This document shows positions 37,843-46,273 of a DNA stretch of 64,000 bases, in pieces (position 1 is the first letter of the stretch; every line of letters starts with the position of its first letter). The notes below the pieces were generated by a model. That model searched no databases. It saw only the letters and a list, made by a program, of their open reading frames with translations, and had not been told where the DNA came from. The position numbers were made by a program, and so were the translations under genes. Origin of the DNA: Marinomonas sp. CT5 (GTDB lineage: Bacteria; Pseudomonadota; Gammaproteobacteria; Pseudomonadales; Marinomonadaceae); the NCBI RefSeq assembly GCF_018336975.1, contig NZ_CP025572.1:4076600-4140599 (forward strand), given 5' to 3'.

Positions 37843-38631
37843 ATGGTGTCTTTGTTATCTCGTTTGATGGTTATCGCTGCGGTTTCGATTAGCAGCTTCA
37901 GCTTTGCAGACAGCTTACCTGACCTTAAAGGTCGTACAATTTTGGCTGTCACCGAAAACGCCTACACGCCACTTAACTTTGTCGACCCAGCCACAGGCCA
38001 AGGTATTGGTTGGGAATACGATGCCATGAACGAAATTGGCAAACGCTTAAATGCCAAAATCGAGTGGCACTTAAGCAGCTGGGACACCATGATCCAAGCC
38101 GTTAAACAAGGCCAGTACGATGTTGGTATGGATGGCATCACGATCAATAAAGAACGTGCTGAGCAAATCGACTTCACCATTCCTTATATGACGTCTCAAC
38201 AGTTCATGCTGGTTCGCGCCGATGAAGATCGTTTTGATGATGCTAAATCTTTTGCGGCCAATCCAGATTTACAATTTGGCGCCCAAGCCGGAACAACAAA
38301 CTTTTATGTCGCCGTATACGATGTATTAGATGGTAACGAAGATAACCCTCGCATTACCTTATTGGAAACCTTTGGCGCTTCCGTTCAAGCATTAAAATCT
38401 GGCGATGTGGATAGCGTATTAATGGATGCGGCGTCCGCTCGCGGTTATATTGGCGCCAATCCTGGGGCATTTAAAATAGTCGGCGGTCCATTGGGCTCAG
38501 AAGATTTTGGCTTCATACTAACGCCAGGATCAGATCTTTTAGCGCCAATCAACGCGGCAATAAAAAGTATGAAAGATGATGGCACCTTAGAAGCATTAAA
38601 TAAAAAATGGTTTTTTGACTATAACCAGTAA
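37843..38631 (+). CDS. Amino-acid ABC transporter periplasmic binding protein
   Basis: This family 3 solute-binding protein of 262 residues has a signal peptide (LLSRLMVIAAVSISSFSFA) ending near residue 22. The signature GWEYDAMNEIGKRLNAK and the DGITINKERAEQIDFTIPY stretch are those of polar-amino-acid receptors. The next gene is the matching permease. The ligand is not predictable. A hairpin lies between the two genes, so the binding protein may be made in excess. Confidence 0.9.
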   Translation: MVSLLSRLMVIAAVSISSFSFADSLPDLKGRTILAVTENAYTPLNFVDPATGQGIGWEYDAMNEIGKRLNAKIEWHLSSWDTMIQAVKQGQYDVGMDGITINKERAEQIDFTIPYMTSQQFMLVRADEDRFDDAKSFAANPDLQFGAQAGTTNFYVAVYDVLDGNEDNPRITLLETFGASVQALKSGDVDSVLMDAASARGYIGANPGAFKIVGGPLGSEDFGFILTPGSDLLAPINAAIKSMKDDGTLEALNKKWFFDYNQ

Positions 38632-38669
38632 ACCAAAGCCCAGTAAAATAGAAACTCACCCACAGTAAC

Positions 38670-38706
38670 GGATTGTCTACTTTTTGAGACTGTCCGTTTT
38701 TTATTA
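38670..38706 (+). terminator. Attenuating hairpin between binding protein and permease
   Basis: AACGGA..GTC and GAC..TCCGTT pair imperfectly around TACTTTTTGA and are followed by TTTTTATT. The position fits partial termination that lowers permease expression relative to the binding protein. Confidence 0.5.
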
Positions 38707-38742
38707 AAGACGACCAAGGAGTGGTCCTGCTACGAATAGATT

Positions 38743-39549
38743 ATGCCCTTTAAAAAAACCGTAGAACGCACACCTTGGTGGCTTGTCACCATCATCATTA
38801 TCGCTCTGGTTCTATTATGGAACATGGTGGCTGATGAAAGTTACCAACGTATCGCGGGGGCCTTAAGTGCAGGATTGCTGACCACCATCGGCGTCACCTT
38901 CACGGCATTCATATTAGCCAGCTTACTTGGGTTATTAATCGCACTGGCTGGATTTTCGCGTTATCGCCTTCTTCGCGAATTCGCCCGTTTTTATGTAGAA
39001 ATCTTCCGCGGTATTCCAGTGCTCGTTCTACTGTTCTACATCGCCTTTGTCGGCGCACCGGAAATGGTAAAACTCTACAACTGGGCATTACAAATGCCGA
39101 TCGAAGCGGGCTGGATAGAAAAAGCCCGCACAAGAGATTTTTCCCTACTGTGGCGCGCTATTATCGCCCTAGCCATCAGCTACAGCGCTTTTATTGCCGA
39201 GGTCTTCCGCGCCGGTATTCAAGAAGTAGGCAAAGGACAAATAGAAGCCGCAAAAGCATTAGGCTTATCCAACTGGCACCGCTTCCGCCTTATCACCCTG
39301 CCCCAAGCCATGCGCAAAATCTTACCGCCCCTTGGCAACGACCTCGTCGCCATGATCAAAGACTCCGCACTCGTCTCAGTATTAGGTGTACAAGACATTA
39401 CCCAACTTGGCAAAGTATTCAGCTCCTCCACCTTCCAATTCTTCGAAACCTACAACGTCGTCGCTTTCATGTACCTTGTACTTACACTCAGCTTATCGCT
39501 GATGATACGCGCCTTTGAAGCGCATCTAAGACGCAATGATCATCATTGA
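38743..39549 (+). CDS. Amino-acid ABC transporter permease (HisM/GlnP type)
   Basis: This inner-membrane permease of 268 residues has about five helices. The EAA loop, which contacts the ATPase, is seen as VGKGQIEAAKALGLSNWHRFRLITLPQA in pieces. EIFRGIPVLVLLFYIAF is the typical sequence after the second helix. No ATPase gene is next to it, so it must share one encoded elsewhere. It is convergent with the next gene with no gap. Confidence 0.9.
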   Translation: MPFKKTVERTPWWLVTIIIIALVLLWNMVADESYQRIAGALSAGLLTTIGVTFTAFILASLLGLLIALAGFSRYRLLREFARFYVEIFRGIPVLVLLFYIAFVGAPEMVKLYNWALQMPIEAGWIEKARTRDFSLLWRAIIALAISYSAFIAEVFRAGIQEVGKGQIEAAKALGLSNWHRFRLITLPQAMRKILPPLGNDLVAMIKDSALVSVLGVQDITQLGKVFSSSTFQFFETYNVVAFMYLVLTLSLSLMIRAFEAHLRRNDHH

Positions 39550-40494
39550 CTAGAGACTGGCTCCTACCGCCACAGTCACATCATTGAGGGCTACTATTAG
39601 GGAAGTAATAGCTAGTAGTCCTACTGAAATTGGAAGAATAACATCTAAGAATAACCATCGTATATTTTGGCTTACGATCAACAATCGAAACCATTGATCA
39701 AAACGTAGCAAAGATCCATCAATACGCACATTTTCAACTAACTCAATGAGCTTTGCAGTGTCACTAGAAAGAGTTTGAGTATTATCTTTTAATTGTTGAA
39801 GATGAGTATTGTTACTAGTAATTTTGTCACTGTTTTCTATTTCTTCTAATGTTTTCTCCAATGTTTCAGCCGTTGCTTTTAGACTTGTACCTAGATCCTG
39901 AGAAGTTTGTAGATTTTCAAACATCCATACATATAGACTAGAGTTCTCATCTTTACCCGAATAATCAAGCGGAGAACTCTTTATAGTGCCAAATGTTGCT
40001 CCACTACCGCCTCTTCGTTCCGAATGAGTTATACCTGTCAAACGAATTCGCCAATGTATAAAGCTGACTTTCAAATTCCACAAATAATGAAGGAATTCAT
40101 AACTAATTATAAAAATAAGTAATATATAAATTTTGTCTGTTGTCAGGTTGGATATTTTTATCCCGAAAAAAGAACCAGAATCCCCTTGGCTGATCTGTAG
40201 GTCTAAGCATACAAACGCTAGAGTAAAAAAAGCAGTAACTAATAAATTTCTTCGAATACGCTCTTCATAATCGGTTATTGCAATCCCTTTCGGCTCTTTC
40301 ATGTTTTTTTCAATCACTTTTAACCTTTCATCGTCAAAATCCTCAGTCTTATATCTAGTTCGTTTTATTGACCCCCTGATCAAAGGTACTCCTATCGTTA
40401 ATAGTGAGAGCAATACAGCGATAAAACCATTATTGGTAAAACCAAACGCAAACAACCAGATAATAATGGCTGCAAACCAAGCATTAGTACTCAT
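39550..40494 (-). CDS. Orphan membrane protein with a coiled-coil segment
   Basis: This unrecognised protein has 314 residues. Two N-terminal hydrophobic stretches (about 6-40), one near 85-100 and one near 125-145, are followed by a long cytoplasmic or periplasmic part. That part has a coiled-coil-like region (TSLKATAETLEKTLEEIENSD to LSSDTAKLIELVENV, about 205-260) and ends in a C-terminal membrane helix. It looks AT-rich compared with its neighbours, which suggests acquisition. It sits between an ABC permease and repeat-rich DNA. Confidence 0.6.
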   Translation of the reverse strand: MSTNAWFAAIIIWLFAFGFTNNGFIAVLLSLLTIGVPLIRGSIKRTRYKTEDFDDERLKVIEKNMKEPKGIAITDYEERIRRNLLVTAFFTLAFVCLDLQISQGDSGSFFGIKISNLTTDKIYILLIFIISYEFLHYLWNLKVSFIHWRIRLTGITHSERRGGSGATFGTIKSSPLDYSGKDENSSLYVWMFENLQTSQDLGTSLKATAETLEKTLEEIENSDKITSNNTHLQQLKDNTQTLSSDTAKLIELVENVRIDGSLLRFDQWFRLLIVSQNIRWLFLDVILPISVGLLAITSLIVALNDVTVAVGASL

Positions 40495-40578
40495 TATTTA
40501 TATATCCTTTTAAGAGTTAATAGATACTAAGGTACGCTTCTGCTTTATTACAATGTAAAACACGCCTGAATTTCACGT

Positions 40579-40605
40579 AAAAAAGCCAACGCGAAGTTGG
40601 CTTTT
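40579..40605 (-). terminator. Terminator past the F420 operon
   Basis: The arms AAAAGCCAAC and GTTGGCTTTT surround GCGAA, with A and T runs outside. It lies about 190 bases beyond the stop of the last gene of the cof operon (40798) on the minus strand. It also lies upstream of the orphan membrane gene. Confidence 0.75.
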
Positions 40606-40646
40606 GAATACTTTACATGGATGCAAGAATAATCCGAAGTCATGAG

Positions 40647-40698
40647 CGAATAACATTTCGACGAGGGAGGCGGTAGTTTCGAGGAGGAATGTTATTCG
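40647..40698. repeat. 11-bp inverted repeat in the cof operon 3' spacer
   Basis: CGAATAACATT and AATGTTATTCG flank a 30-base purine-rich loop with internal near-repeats (CGACGAGGGAGG and CGAGGAGG). There is no gene in it. It may be a dispersed intergenic repeat. The 303-base spacer 40495-40797 otherwise holds only the two hairpins listed beside it. Confidence 0.5.
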
Positions 40699-40753
40699 GT
40701 CGGTGGGAATCAACGCAGTTCGAGTAATAAGAAATAACCCCATCCCATCCTAG

Positions 40754-40782
40754 CCTTCCCCTTGGAAGACAAAAGGGGAAGG
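40754..40782. repeat. 10-bp inverted repeat next to the cof operon stop
   Basis: CCTTCCCCTT and AAGGGGAAGG form a strong stem around a 9-base loop, 15 bases past the oxidoreductase stop on the minus strand. No T run follows, so it may protect the mRNA 3' end or belong to a dispersed repeat. Confidence 0.5.
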
Positions 40783-40797
40783 AACAGAGACAAAGAC

Positions 40798-41802
40798 TTA
40801 GCCATTAAACACAGGGATAATCTCTCTGCCATATTTGGCGATAATTTCTTCTTCATCGCCGCTGTCTAGGTAGATGTTGAATTGCGTGGTTCCCGCCGCT
40901 TCTAGATCTTTGATCTTGGCAATGTGCTCTTCCGGTGTCCCCAATACACAGAAGCTTTTAACAATATCTTCAGTGATAAAGTCCAAGAATGGGTTGTCGC
41001 TTTGACCATGTTTCGAATAATCATAACCACGGCGTTTTTCGATGTAATCCGTTAAACTTTTTGGCACTAAACCAGAGTCGCTGCCGTATTTTTCTACGAT
41101 ATCGGCCACATGATTCCCCACCATGGCAGGGAACCATTTGGTATGCTCAATACAATAATCCATATCTCCAAAGTAAGCAGGCGCCGCAGCTTGAACCTTA
41201 AAATTAGACATATCACGACCCGCCGCTTCACCTGCGGCAATGGATTGATCTTTAAACCATTTCACCAAGTCTGGATCACCGATTTGCAAAATTAAACCAT
41301 CACCGACTTCCCCAGCAGTAGCTAAAGCTTTCGGGCCATAAGCACCAATCCAAACCGGCAATTCATAGCCCGTCGCCCAAGGCAATTTTACGGGCTCAGG
41401 ACATTCGCCATATTCCACTTCTTCGCCACGCACCATGGCTTTTACCTTGGTGGTGAATTCAGCAAGTCGCGCCAAAGTCGCTGGTTTTTTTCCCATAACT
41501 CGCATAGAGGAGTCACCACGACCTAGTCCAATGTCAAAACGTCCATTACTTTGATGTGCCAAGCTCGCATACAAGCTGGCAGACAAAGACCAGTCACGAA
41601 TATTTGGGTTGGTCACGCATGGACCGAATCGCATATTCTTGGTGTGTTCCATACACATGGCCATGGCCACGAATGATTCACGCCAAAGTATATGAGAATC
41701 GTAAAACCAACAGTAAGTAAAACCCGCTTCCTCCGCCTGACGAACAAGATTTCGTGCGCGATCTGGGCTGACGAAGCCTTTAAACGTAATGCCAAATTCC
41801 AT
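40798..41802 (-). CDS. F420-dependent oxidoreductase, luciferase-like (CPS_4043-type)
   Basis: This 334-residue TIM-barrel protein of the luciferase-like superfamily is close to methylene-tetrahydromethanopterin reductase in layout. It starts MEFGITFKGFVSPDRARNLV and has YCWFYDSHILW, SNGRFDIGLGRGDSS and YELPVWIGAYGPKALATAGE, typical of F420-binding members. From memory, proteobacterial members of this group (TIGR03842) often are the only F420-dependent enzyme in their genome, with unknown substrate. It is the last gene of the cof operon, so the F420 made here is probably for this enzyme. AGAGG precedes the ATG. Confidence 0.85.
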   Translation of the reverse strand: MEFGITFKGFVSPDRARNLVRQAEEAGFTYCWFYDSHILWRESFVAMAMCMEHTKNMRFGPCVTNPNIRDWSLSASLYASLAHQSNGRFDIGLGRGDSSMRVMGKKPATLARLAEFTTKVKAMVRGEEVEYGECPEPVKLPWATGYELPVWIGAYGPKALATAGEVGDGLILQIGDPDLVKWFKDQSIAAGEAAGRDMSNFKVQAAAPAYFGDMDYCIEHTKWFPAMVGNHVADIVEKYGSDSGLVPKSLTDYIEKRRGYDYSKHGQSDNPFLDFITEDIVKSFCVLGTPEEHIAKIKDLEAAGTTQFNIYLDSGDEEEIIAKYGREIIPVFNG

Positions 41803-41892
41803 AATGTGTTCCTCTTGTGATTATGCTTTTTAATATTTTTAAAAATTTGAAACCGTGTTTAACCAAGTATTGATGAGCACAGCCGCTATAAA

Positions 41893-42585
41893 CTAGTGTC
41901 CATCTGGTGGGCAGATACGAACTCCCGCGTGCGAAAAAGGCACCTCTTTCGAAATATTCAAACGAATCAAAATTGGCGTTAAGGCTTCGATACAACGGGC
42001 GCTTTCCGCAAGTCCTGCGTTATAAGCTTTGGTTCCCATTTTTTCGATTAACGCCATCACTTTTTTCTTCGCCTCAAGGTCATTACCACACACTAAAATG
42101 TCGCAGTTGATGCCACGAGATAAATCGTTCAATGTCACCGCTGATACATTATGTAATGCGCCAACAACAGGGATCTCCTCACCCAATAACAACTGAGCCG
42201 ATTCTGTTACCGAGCCGGCTTCCGGCATCACTACGGCTTTAGGGTTGCCAGGCGCCAGCGGCACAACGATATCCACCAACACCTTACCGGTTAATAAAGG
42301 GGTTAATGCTTTTAAAGTGGTATCGTGGCCGCTGTAAGGAACAGACAAGATCACCAGTTCACTGGCCGCCTTAGCCGCGTCTTCCATCGATAAGCCACTA
42401 ATGTCGGCCTGACAATTTTTGTCCGCTAACAAAGCCACTAATTCTTTAGCGGTATCTTCTGCTTTCACTGGATCTCGAGAGCCCAACACCACACTCACGC
42501 CCGCTTGCGCAAGACGTAACGCCAAGCCTTTCCCTTGCGGGCCGGTTCCGCCAATAATGGCGACTTTATTTGTAGAGTTATTCAT
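41893..42585 (-). CDS. npdG: NADPH-dependent F420 reductase
   Basis: This enzyme transfers hydride between NADPH and F420, supplying F420H2. The 230-residue protein has the N-terminal Rossmann motif [20 protein letters not shown], followed by SRDPVKAED for the NADP phosphate. The C-terminal part has the F420-site region [11 protein letters not shown] and [16 protein letters not shown]. It lies 41 bases after cofE and 90 before the luciferase-like gene. The presence of this recycling enzyme argues that the oxidoreductase consumes F420H2. Confidence 0.92.
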   Translation of the reverse strand: MNNSTNKVAIIGGTGPQGKGLALRLAQAGVSVVLGSRDPVKAEDTAKELVALLADKNCQADISGLSMEDAAKAASELVILSVPYSGHDTTLKALTPLLTGKVLVDIVVPLAPGNPKAVVMPEAGSVTESAQLLLGEEIPVVGALHNVSAVTLNDLSRGINCDILVCGNDLEAKKKVMALIEKMGTKAYNAGLAESARCIEALTPILIRLNISKEVPFSHAGVRICPPDGH

Positions 42586-42626
42586 CGTTTATTCACCATC
42601 TTTTCATTTATTCGGTTATCGATTTG

Positions 42627-43400
42627 TCATCTAAAGAGATCTTCACTGTGAGCTCGAATAAGGTCTCGACTTGAACTGTCGGTTTTTGGCCAACAGAGGC
42701 CACGAAACACAATCACTGGAGATTTAGCGCTTTTCTCCATCAATAAGCCTGACGCCGCCGCTAATTCATCCGCAAAAGCTGGCGCGGTCACACTTAAAGG
42801 TCTTCCAAAGGCGTCTTCTTCACCCAACATATGCATCATCCCCGGCACATTTGCCAAACCAATAGCCACATTGGTTTGGCCCAATCGCCAAGGACGACCA
42901 AAGGTATCGCTGATCACTACACCCAAATCGCAGCCAAAATGCGCTTCTAATCTTTGGCAAAGATGTCGGGCGCTTTTGTCTGGGTCTTCGGGTAATAAAA
43001 TCAGTTGACCGGGATGGTCGGCATTGGACTCATCCACTGCCGCATTCGCACAGATGTAGCCATTTTTATGCTCGGCAATTAACACGCCCTCTTCTTGATC
43101 TGGCCGCTTCATCGCACGAACAATACGATTGGATTGAGAAAGAATGACTTCCACTTTTCGCGGATCTTTATTAACCGTTCTTGCCAGTTCGACCGCTTCC
43201 TCACTGGGCGTAATCTCTTCTAAATACGCACAAGCCCCTTCGCTTTTAGACACCACTTTATGGGCAATCACTAAAATATCGCCAGCGGTTAAGGTTTGAT
43301 TTTGTGCGCTTAAGGTATCAATAATAATTTGCGCTAAATCGTCTCCCTGTTGAAAATTCGGCAAGCCCATCACACGAAACATACTCATAGAGTCAGGCAT
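42627..43400 (-). CDS. cofE: Coenzyme F420:L-glutamate ligase
   Basis: This enzyme adds gamma-linked glutamates to F420-0 using GTP. The 257-residue protein has the CofE pattern: IVIAHKVVSKSEG near the N-terminus, then SNRIVRAMKR, and ISDTFGRPWRLGQTNVAIG in the second half. It lacks the C-terminal FMN-reductase domain found in actinobacterial FbiB. It overlaps cofC by 8 bases. The tail length (number of glutamates) cannot be predicted. Confidence 0.93.
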   Translation of the reverse strand: MPDSMSMFRVMGLPNFQQGDDLAQIIIDTLSAQNQTLTAGDILVIAHKVVSKSEGACAYLEEITPSEEAVELARTVNKDPRKVEVILSQSNRIVRAMKRPDQEEGVLIAEHKNGYICANAAVDESNADHPGQLILLPEDPDKSARHLCQRLEAHFGCDLGVVISDTFGRPWRLGQTNVAIGLANVPGMMHMLGEEDAFGRPLSVTAPAFADELAAASGLLMEKSAKSPVIVFRGLCWPKTDSSSRDLIRAHSEDLFR

Positions 43401-44109
43401 AATGACGCTCCTTAATGAAGGCTTTTTTCATCAATGAGGAACCTGAGTCACGCCACGCGTTAAAGCGTTCAGGTTGACGAGTTACAGCGGTTTCTAGATC
43501 TTCACTTTGATCAATATCTAAGGCGAGATTAGCCAGATGTAAACTACGGCAAATCAGTCGATTATTGATCGCATCTGCTCTATGAACGGATGCGGAATCT
43601 TGACCATATTCAAACGTAATCGCATCGGGTGGCGAAGTGAGTAAGGCATTTGTACCACCATCCTTGGCAACGGCCATCACCACAGAGGCATCATGAGCCG
43701 CCTCCATCAAGGTGAGGATTTCCTCTGGATCCAACGCCGCAATATCACTAGGGATGATAAGTTGACTCTGGTATCCAGATTTTTTTACCCAATCACAGGC
43801 AAAATCCAGCGCACCATTTAGCCCCTTTTCGCCATCATCGAACAAAGTATTAGCTTTATAAGACTGGGCAAGAGAAAGTACCTCAAGGGATTCGCTTACC
43901 ACCAGCACATCTAACATGGGGAAATGTTGCTGAAAAAACGCCAAGGTGTTTTCAAACAATGTCAGCGACAAACTTTCGCGGGCAGCATTCGACAAACTCC
44001 CCACTAACCTTTGTTTAGAACGCTTAGGGGATTTCATTGGAATCACCACGCAAAGCTTATCGATTAATTGATAAACGTTTGGCGAATATTGTGCTGAGTA
44101 CTGTGTCAT
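43393..44109 (-). CDS. cofC: 2-phospho-L-lactate guanylyltransferase (CofC/FbiD type)
   Basis: This protein activates the three-carbon precursor of F420 with GTP. The 238-residue nucleotidyltransferase has CVVIPMKSPKRSKQRLVGSLS, with the Lys/Arg of the nucleotide loop, QLIIPSDIAALDPEEI, and TNALLTSPPDAITFEYG. Whether the substrate is 2-phospholactate, phosphoenolpyruvate or 3-phosphoglycerate is not visible by eye. It overlaps cofD by one base and cofE by eight. Confidence 0.88.
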   Translation of the reverse strand: MTQYSAQYSPNVYQLIDKLCVVIPMKSPKRSKQRLVGSLSNAARESLSLTLFENTLAFFQQHFPMLDVLVVSESLEVLSLAQSYKANTLFDDGEKGLNGALDFACDWVKKSGYQSQLIIPSDIAALDPEEILTLMEAAHDASVVMAVAKDGGTNALLTSPPDAITFEYGQDSASVHRADAINNRLICRSLHLANLALDIDQSEDLETAVTRQPERFNAWRDSGSSLMKKAFIKERHYA

Positions 44110-45068
44110 TAGGCCGCCCTCTGCTTTTTATAAGACAAGGCGAACTCAACCACTTGAGTGAGCAAGGCAGTTTTTTCCTCAGGCGTTTTCATCAACGTGG
44201 GCGTCATCAGCACATCCAAACCTTGCTCTTGCAACCATGCCGAGTCTTGCTGATCAACATCATCAATCACCATTCCATGCAAAAAAGAGCGATAACAATC
44301 ATAGATTCCCGTTGAATCAATGCTTTTCCCTGCACTTTCAAGCATTTTATCCGCAGGGCCTTTTACCGTTCTGCCACCAATTAAGGGCGAAATGGCAATC
44401 ACATAAGCGCCGCTTTTTTCCACCGCTTGCTGAATTTCTGGCACCGCGAGAATGGCACCAATACTGACGATAGGATTGCTCGGCGCGATGATAATCAGAT
44501 CGCTGTTAGCAATTTGCTCTAAGGCTTCAGGAGTCGGCTTGGCGTTTGCGATACCTTGATATTCAATATCTAGCACGTCGGACTGACAATGCTCGCGCAC
44601 AAAGAATTCTTGGAAAGACAACCAGCCTTGGGGTGTCTTCACTCGGGTTTGCACTACATCGTTGGTCGGCAACAAAATAGGCACACTGACACCATGACGC
44701 TTCGCCAAGAGTTGAGTAATCTCACTGGCGCTGACGCCTTGGTGTTTTAAATTCGTACGGTAAATATGCGTGGCTAAATCCAAATCTCCCAAGGTCATCC
44801 AAGTGTCTTGCCCTAATGCTTTCAACTCTGTCAGCACTTGGTGCGTTTCGTTCTTGCGCCCCCAACCTTGTTGACGATCTATTTGATCGCCCAAAGAATA
44901 AATCAGCGTATCGATATCTGGTGACACCCAAAGACCATGAAATTCATCATCATCGGCAATATTGCCAATGATCTTCGTCGAGTTAGCGTACTGACTTTTC
45001 GCCAAGCCTTCGGCGGCTTTCGCACCACCCACGCCGCCCGCTAGCAATGTGATATTTAAACCTGTCAT
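44109..45068 (-). CDS. cofD: 2-phospho-L-lactate transferase (CofD)
   Basis: This enzyme joins the activated three-carbon unit to FO, giving F420-0 or its dehydro form. The 319-residue protein starts with the family motif LLAGGVGGAKAAEGLA and has IGNIADDDEFHGLWVSPDIDTLIY, LLPTNDVVQTRV and IAPSNPIVSIGAILAVPE. It overlaps both neighbours by one base, so translation of cofH-cofD-cofC is coupled. Confidence 0.95.
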   Translation of the reverse strand: MTGLNITLLAGGVGGAKAAEGLAKSQYANSTKIIGNIADDDEFHGLWVSPDIDTLIYSLGDQIDRQQGWGRKNETHQVLTELKALGQDTWMTLGDLDLATHIYRTNLKHQGVSASEITQLLAKRHGVSVPILLPTNDVVQTRVKTPQGWLSFQEFFVREHCQSDVLDIEYQGIANAKPTPEALEQIANSDLIIIAPSNPIVSIGAILAVPEIQQAVEKSGAYVIAISPLIGGRTVKGPADKMLESAGKSIDSTGIYDCYRSFLHGMVIDDVDQQDSAWLQEQGLDVLMTPTLMKTPEEKTALLTQVVEFALSYKKQRAA

Positions 45069-46273
45069 TACGCTACTCCTTGAATCGCTATGCGATTCAA
45101 TAAAGGCGTGCTGACCTTATGTTCTGCTTCGGAATAGGCTCTGACTAGGTCATATTTGGTACTACGCTGCACCGCTTGCAAGCCCGCCGCTTGAATGTTG
45201 GCGACCATGTCTTCTGGAAAAACCTCCTGACCGTGAGTCGCTCCTGCCGCACGGGAAATGCTTTCATTCATCAAAGTGCCCCCCAAATCGTTGGCTCCTG
45301 AGCGCAACATTTTAGCGGCTACATCCGGTCCCATTTTCACCCATGAAGCCTGAATGTTATCGATATGACCTTGCAGCATCAGACGAGCAATGGCGTGCAT
45401 TTTAAAATGTTCAGCTTGGGTCGGGCCGGGTCGAACCTTATCAGGATTGTCGTTATACAAACGAGTCTCATAGTGGATAAAACCTAACGGGACAAATTCA
45501 GTAAACCCACCGGTTTCTTTTTGAATATCGCGCAATAATTTAAGGTGATTTGCCCAATGAATAGGCTGATCCACATGACCGTACATAATGGTAGAGGTTG
45601 TCGGTACTCCAACCGAGTGGGCCGCTTTGATAATGCGCACCCACTCTTCTGTGGTGAGCTTATTTTTAGTCAGTTGTTTGCGAACTTCGGTGTCTAAAAT
45701 CTCGGCTGCGGTGCCCGGCATTGAACCTAAACCTAGGTCTTTTAACTCACTCAAAAAAGCTTCAGGTTCAAGACGACCTTTTTTGCAGCCATACCAAATT
45801 TCAAAAGGAGAGAACGCGTGGATATGAATCTCGGGCACACGTTTTTTTACAGCCATGATGAGGTTTCGGTAATAATCCGCACCTATGTCAGGATGCAATC
45901 CACCTTGAATACAAACCTCTGTTGCACCACGATTCCAAGCTTCCTCTGCTCGATCAGCGACTTGCTCGACGGTTAAAAACTCCGCTTCTTTATCACTTTT
46001 CTCTTTGGCGAAGTTACAAAATCGACAGCCCATGTAACACACATTGGTAAAGTTGATATTACGTGTAATCACAAAAGTGCCAACATTGCCAACACGCTTT
46101 TCGCGTACTTTATCGGCGGTGTCTAACACAGCTTGGGCTTCGGCGCCTTGTGTGGCAAATAGCACACAAGCGTCTTCGACACTCAGCTCTTCTCCCAATA
46201 AGGACTTAGCCAAAATGGTTCGAATCGATTCGCTCACCTGAGCATTATTTGCTGTTAAAGGAAATAGGTTCAT
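45068..46273 (-). CDS. cofH: FO synthase subunit 2 (radical SAM CofH)
   Basis: This enzyme couples 5-amino-6-ribitylaminouracil (a riboflavin precursor) with a tyrosine-derived radical. The 401-residue radical-SAM protein has its iron-sulfur cluster Cys in NVCYMGCRFCNF (CX3CX2C). EVCIQGGLHPDIGADYY and the GFTEFVPLGFIHYETRLY end are typical of CofH and relatives such as MqnE/MqnC. The cof neighbours settle the choice. It overlaps cofG by 4 bases and cofD by one. Confidence 0.93.
   Translation of the reverse strand: MNLFPLTANNAQVSESIRTILAKSLLGEELSVEDACVLFATQGAEAQAVLDTADKVREKRVGNVGTFVITRNINFTNVCYMGCRFCNFAKEKSDKEAEFLTVEQVADRAEEAWNRGATEVCIQGGLHPDIGADYYRNLIMAVKKRVPEIHIHAFSPFEIWYGCKKGRLEPEAFLSELKDLGLGSMPGTAAEILDTEVRKQLTKNKLTTEEWVRIIKAAHSVGVPTTSTIMYGHVDQPIHWANHLKLLRDIQKETGGFTEFVPLGFIHYETRLYNDNPDKVRPGPTQAEHFKMHAIARLMLQGHIDNIQASWVKMGPDVAAKMLRSGANDLGGTLMNESISRAAGATHGQEVFPEDMVANIQAAGLQAVQRSTKYDLVRAYSEAEHKVSTPLLNRIAIQGVA

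Noticed and set aside
40798..41802. RutA-type pyrimidine monooxygenase
   Set aside because: RutA belongs to the same superfamily and the regulator is RutR-like, but this gene is in an operon with F420 biosynthesis and npdG. Its motifs look closer to F420-binding members, and rutB-G genes are absent.
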